From NCBI RefSeq assembly GCF_029975155.1, contig NZ_JARKPQ010000040.1, positions 1-52,320 of the forward strand: 52,320 nt of DNA. The letters are read 5' to 3'. The position numbers were made by a program, and so were the translations under genes. Every line of letters begins with the position of its first letter. Positions within the stretch are counted from its first letter, which is position 1. Source of the DNA: Propionicimonas sp. GTDB taxonomy: Bacteria > Actinomycetota > Actinomycetes > Propionibacteriales > Propionibacteriaceae. A model generated the notes under the pieces. The model worked only from the letters and a program-made list of their open reading frames with translations, was not told where the DNA came from and did no database searches. Positions 50,469 to 52,320 of the stretch are shown here, piece after piece.

Positions 50469-51611
50469 ATGGCTGAGCGGGGACGCGTCCTTGCCTGCGG
50501 GCTGGCGCTGGGCTGGCTGGCCGACCAGCTGCTGGGCGACCCGCGCCACGGGCACCCCGTGGCCGGGTTCGGCCGACTCGCGGCGGCACTGGAGAAGCGC
50601 TGCTACGCGGACAGCCGGGTCCGTGGCGCCGCCTTCTGGACGGTCGCGGTCGGGGGTGCGGCCGGCGTCGGCGTGCTCGCCCAACGGGTGGTCCGGCACC
50701 ATCCCGCGCTCGGCGTCCTGACCACGGCGGCGGCCACGTGGGCCGTGCTCGGCGGCCGGTCGCTGGCCAGGGAGTCGGAGGCGATCGCCGCACACCTGGT
50801 CGCCGACGACCTGCCTGCCGCGCGGGACCGGGTGCGGAACCTGGTCAGCCGCGATCCGGAGTCGCTGGACGCGGACGGGGTCGCCCGCGCCGCCCTGGAG
50901 TCGGTGGCGGAGAACTCGTCCGACGCCGTGGTGGCGCCGCTGTTCTGGGGGGCGGTCGCTGGCGTGCCCGGGTTGCTGGGCTACCGGGCGATCAACACCC
51001 TCGACGCAATGGTGGGCTATCGCAACGACCGCTACCGCCACTTCGGTTGGGCGGCCGCGAAGCTGGACGACCTGGCCAACGGGATTCCCGCCCGGATCGC
51101 CGGTGCTCTCGCCGCGGTCGCCGCACCCCTGGTGGGTGGTCGTCCGGCGGACGCCGTCCGCGCCATTCGTGAGCAGTCCGGCAAGCACCCGAGCCCCAAC
51201 GGCGGAGTGGTGGAGGCGGCCTTCGCCGGTGCGCTCGGCGTCACCGTCGGTGGCCGCAACTCCTACGACGGCGTCGAGGAGGACCGCGGCGAGCTCGGTT
51301 TCGGTCCGAAGCCCGGCCCGTCCGATCTCGTGCGGGCCAACCGCCTGGCCTTCGCCGTGTCGGCCGGGGCGCTGGGCGTGGCGGTCGTTGCGGTTGCCCT
51401 TCGTGACGCCCGCTCGTCCCTCACGGGCTGCTCAGGGATCAGTGAGGTGCTGCGACCACTGACACCGGTCCCTGAGGAGGTCGCTCCGCGATCACGGGTA
51501 CCGCTCCCTGAGGAGGTCGCTCCGCGATCACGGGTACCGCTCCCTGAGGAGGTCGCTCTGCGACCGTCACGAAGGGCGCGCACGTCCGCCAACGGATCGT
51601 CCCCACGATGA
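50469..51611 (+). CDS. cobD: Adenosylcobinamide-phosphate synthase (CobD/CbiB)
   Basis: This 380-residue membrane protein attaches aminopropanol (phosphate) to cobyrate. Family features: LALGWLADQLLGDPRHGHPVAGFGR (about 11-35), VSRDPESLDADGVARAALESVAEN near 130-155, VVAPLFW, INTLDAMVGYRNDRYRHFGW near 178-197 and KHPSPNGGVVEAAFAGALGV near 240. After the last membrane segment (about residue 315) the protein runs into a tail made of repeat-encoded units (PEEVAPRSRVPL three times), so the ancestral stop appears lost. ATG at 50469 with GGGGAAAGG upstream. It is divergent from cobI. Confidence 0.93.
   Translation: MAERGRVLACGLALGWLADQLLGDPRHGHPVAGFGRLAAALEKRCYADSRVRGAAFWTVAVGGAAGVGVLAQRVVRHHPALGVLTTAAATWAVLGGRSLARESEAIAAHLVADDLPAARDRVRNLVSRDPESLDADGVARAALESVAENSSDAVVAPLFWGAVAGVPGLLGYRAINTLDAMVGYRNDRYRHFGWAAAKLDDLANGIPARIAGALAAVAAPLVGGRPADAVRAIREQSGKHPSPNGGVVEAAFAGALGVTVGGRNSYDGVEEDRGELGFGPKPGPSDLVRANRLAFAVSAGALGVAVVAVALRDARSSLTGCSGISEVLRPLTPVPEEVAPRSRVPLPEEVAPRSRVPLPEEVALRPSRRARTSANGSSPR
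51397..51576. repeat. Family A array inside the 3' end of cobD
   Basis: An inverted half copy is at 51397-51437. It is followed by two identical 36-base units (51470-51505 and 51506-51541) and a third variant unit ending CACGAAGGG (51542-51576). The 36-base period equals 12 codons, so the array stays in frame with cobD. Confidence 0.85.
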
Positions 51612-52320
51612 ACGTGCTGCTGCTCGGCGGCACGGCGGAGGCGCGCCGACTCGCCGGACTCCTGGTTGCCGAGGGCGTGCCCGTGGTCACCTCCCTGGCC
51701 GGCGACGTCGCGGAGCTGCGGCTGCCGGTGGGGGAGACGAGGGTCGGCGGCTTCGGCGGCGCGGACGGGCTCGCGGCCTACCTGCGCGCGCACGGGACGA
51801 CGGCCGTGGTGGACGCGACGCACCCGTTCGCCGAGCGGATCTCGGCGCACGCCGCCGTGGCCTGCGCGGCCACTGGCGTCCCGTTGCTGCGGCTGGCGCG
51901 TCCGAGCTGGGCGGATCGGCCCGACGCCGCCGCCTGGCACTGGGTGGACTCGGTGACCGCCGCCCGCGAGACCGCCGCCGGCCTGGGTGCACGGGTCTTC
52001 CTCGCGATCGGACGCCAGTCGCTGCCGGAGTTCGCCGACTGGGCCGACCGGTACGTCCTGGCGCGCGTCGTGGACCCACCCGACATGCCGGTCCCGGCTG
52101 GCTGGGAGGTGCTGCGTGCCCGTGGGCCGTTCAGTCTCGAGGACGAGCTCGACCTGCTGCGCGAGCACGCCATCGACGTCCTGGTCACCAAGGACTCCGG
52201 CGGTCCCACCGACGCCAAGCTGGACGCCGCGGCCTCACTCGGAGTACCGGTCGTGATCGTGCGCCGGCCGCCGGAGCCGACCGGGGTCGCGGTGGTCGCG
52301 ACCGCGGCCGAAGCGCTCGC
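51608..52320 (+). CDS. cobK: Precorrin-6A reductase (CobK/CbiJ), 3' end outside the window
   Basis: The frame opens with an ATG in an ATGA overlap with the cobD stop and runs without a stop to the window edge, 237 complete codons. It starts MNVLLLGGTAEARRLAGLL, the NAD(P)-binding motif of CobK. VDATHPFAERISAHAA, LLRLARPSW and the late VTKDSGGPTDAKLDAAASLG motif with PVVIVRRP all belong to the family. The enzyme reduces precorrin-6A (cobalt-precorrin-6A) during corrin formation. The usual length is about 245-260 residues, so only the tail is missing. Confidence 0.93.
   Translation, partial: MNVLLLGGTAEARRLAGLLVAEGVPVVTSLAGDVAELRLPVGETRVGGFGGADGLAAYLRAHGTTAVVDATHPFAERISAHAAVACAATGVPLLRLARPSWADRPDAAAWHWVDSVTAARETAAGLGARVFLAIGRQSLPEFADWADRYVLARVVDPPDMPVPAGWEVLRARGPFSLEDELDLLREHAIDVLVTKDSGGPTDAKLDAAASLGVPVVIVRRPPEPTGVAVVATAAEAL

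Noticed and set aside
51470..51576. 36-base direct repeats as a CRISPR array
   Set aside because: The units abut with no spacers and lie in frame inside cobD, and no cas gene is near.

Overview
The window is high-GC DNA from an actinobacterium. The pupylation genes (arc/mpa, dop, pup), the trmI-arc-dop-pup order, the tyrA-cmk-der block, frequent GTG starts and a large cobalamin (vitamin B12) cluster fit Propionibacteriales, probably Propionibacteriaceae. The lineage is inferred; no marker gene here fixes genus or species.

Layout. 1-2330: end of an RsmB-type rRNA methyltransferase, rpe, and a PAC2-family gene facing rpe. 2369-9895: an overlapping run metH, an ABC solute-binding lipoprotein, trmI and arc (mpa), followed by dop and pup. 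No 20S proteasome genes follow pup, and ARC lacks the C-terminal tyrosine motif used to dock on the proteasome. 11835-16382: tyrA, cmk and der, with a GT87-type membrane glycosyltransferase gene on the other strand. 16634-19440: a membrane protein, a CoA-binding protein and a secreted protein. 19628-19701: tRNA-Pro(GGG).

19702 to about 27217 is an accessory island at the 3' end of that tRNA. It holds a 1419-residue protein with a PD-(D/E)xK-like nuclease domain, a STAND-like NTPase and a long C-terminal region (a candidate single-gene anti-phage defence system), a small excisionase-like HTH gene and a MobF relaxase missing its N-terminal relaxase domain. No integrase is visible. The right edge cuts into the tail of another truncated gene, which looks like a deletion scar.

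27488-37427: a ProC homologue, a GNAT acetyltransferase, an exported or membrane-anchored hypothetical protein, a MacB/FtsX-type ABC exporter, and an operon of an MFS transporter with a GH2 glycosidase fused to a DUF2804 domain. 37624-42872 (minus strand): a branched-chain amino acid ABC transporter (liv) operon with a CBS-ACT sensor gene at its end. 43079-50273 (minus strand): corrin-ring genes cobI, cobM, cobL-like, cbiG-cobJ, cbiX-cysG(N), cobH and cobA behind a cobalamin riboswitch. 50469-52320 (plus strand): cobD/cbiB and cobK/cbiJ, the last running off the window. The B12 made by this cluster is the cofactor of the MetH encoded at 2369.

Three families of dispersed short repeats run through the window. 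Family A (CCCTGAGGAG...CACGAAGGG) lies at gene ends and also inside reading frames: it forms the N-terminus of TrmI, the C-termini of CobD and the CobL-like protein, and supplies the stop codon of two unrelated genes. At least seven genes have an extended or close -10 hexamer 6-7 bases before their start codon, which suggests leaderless mRNAs.
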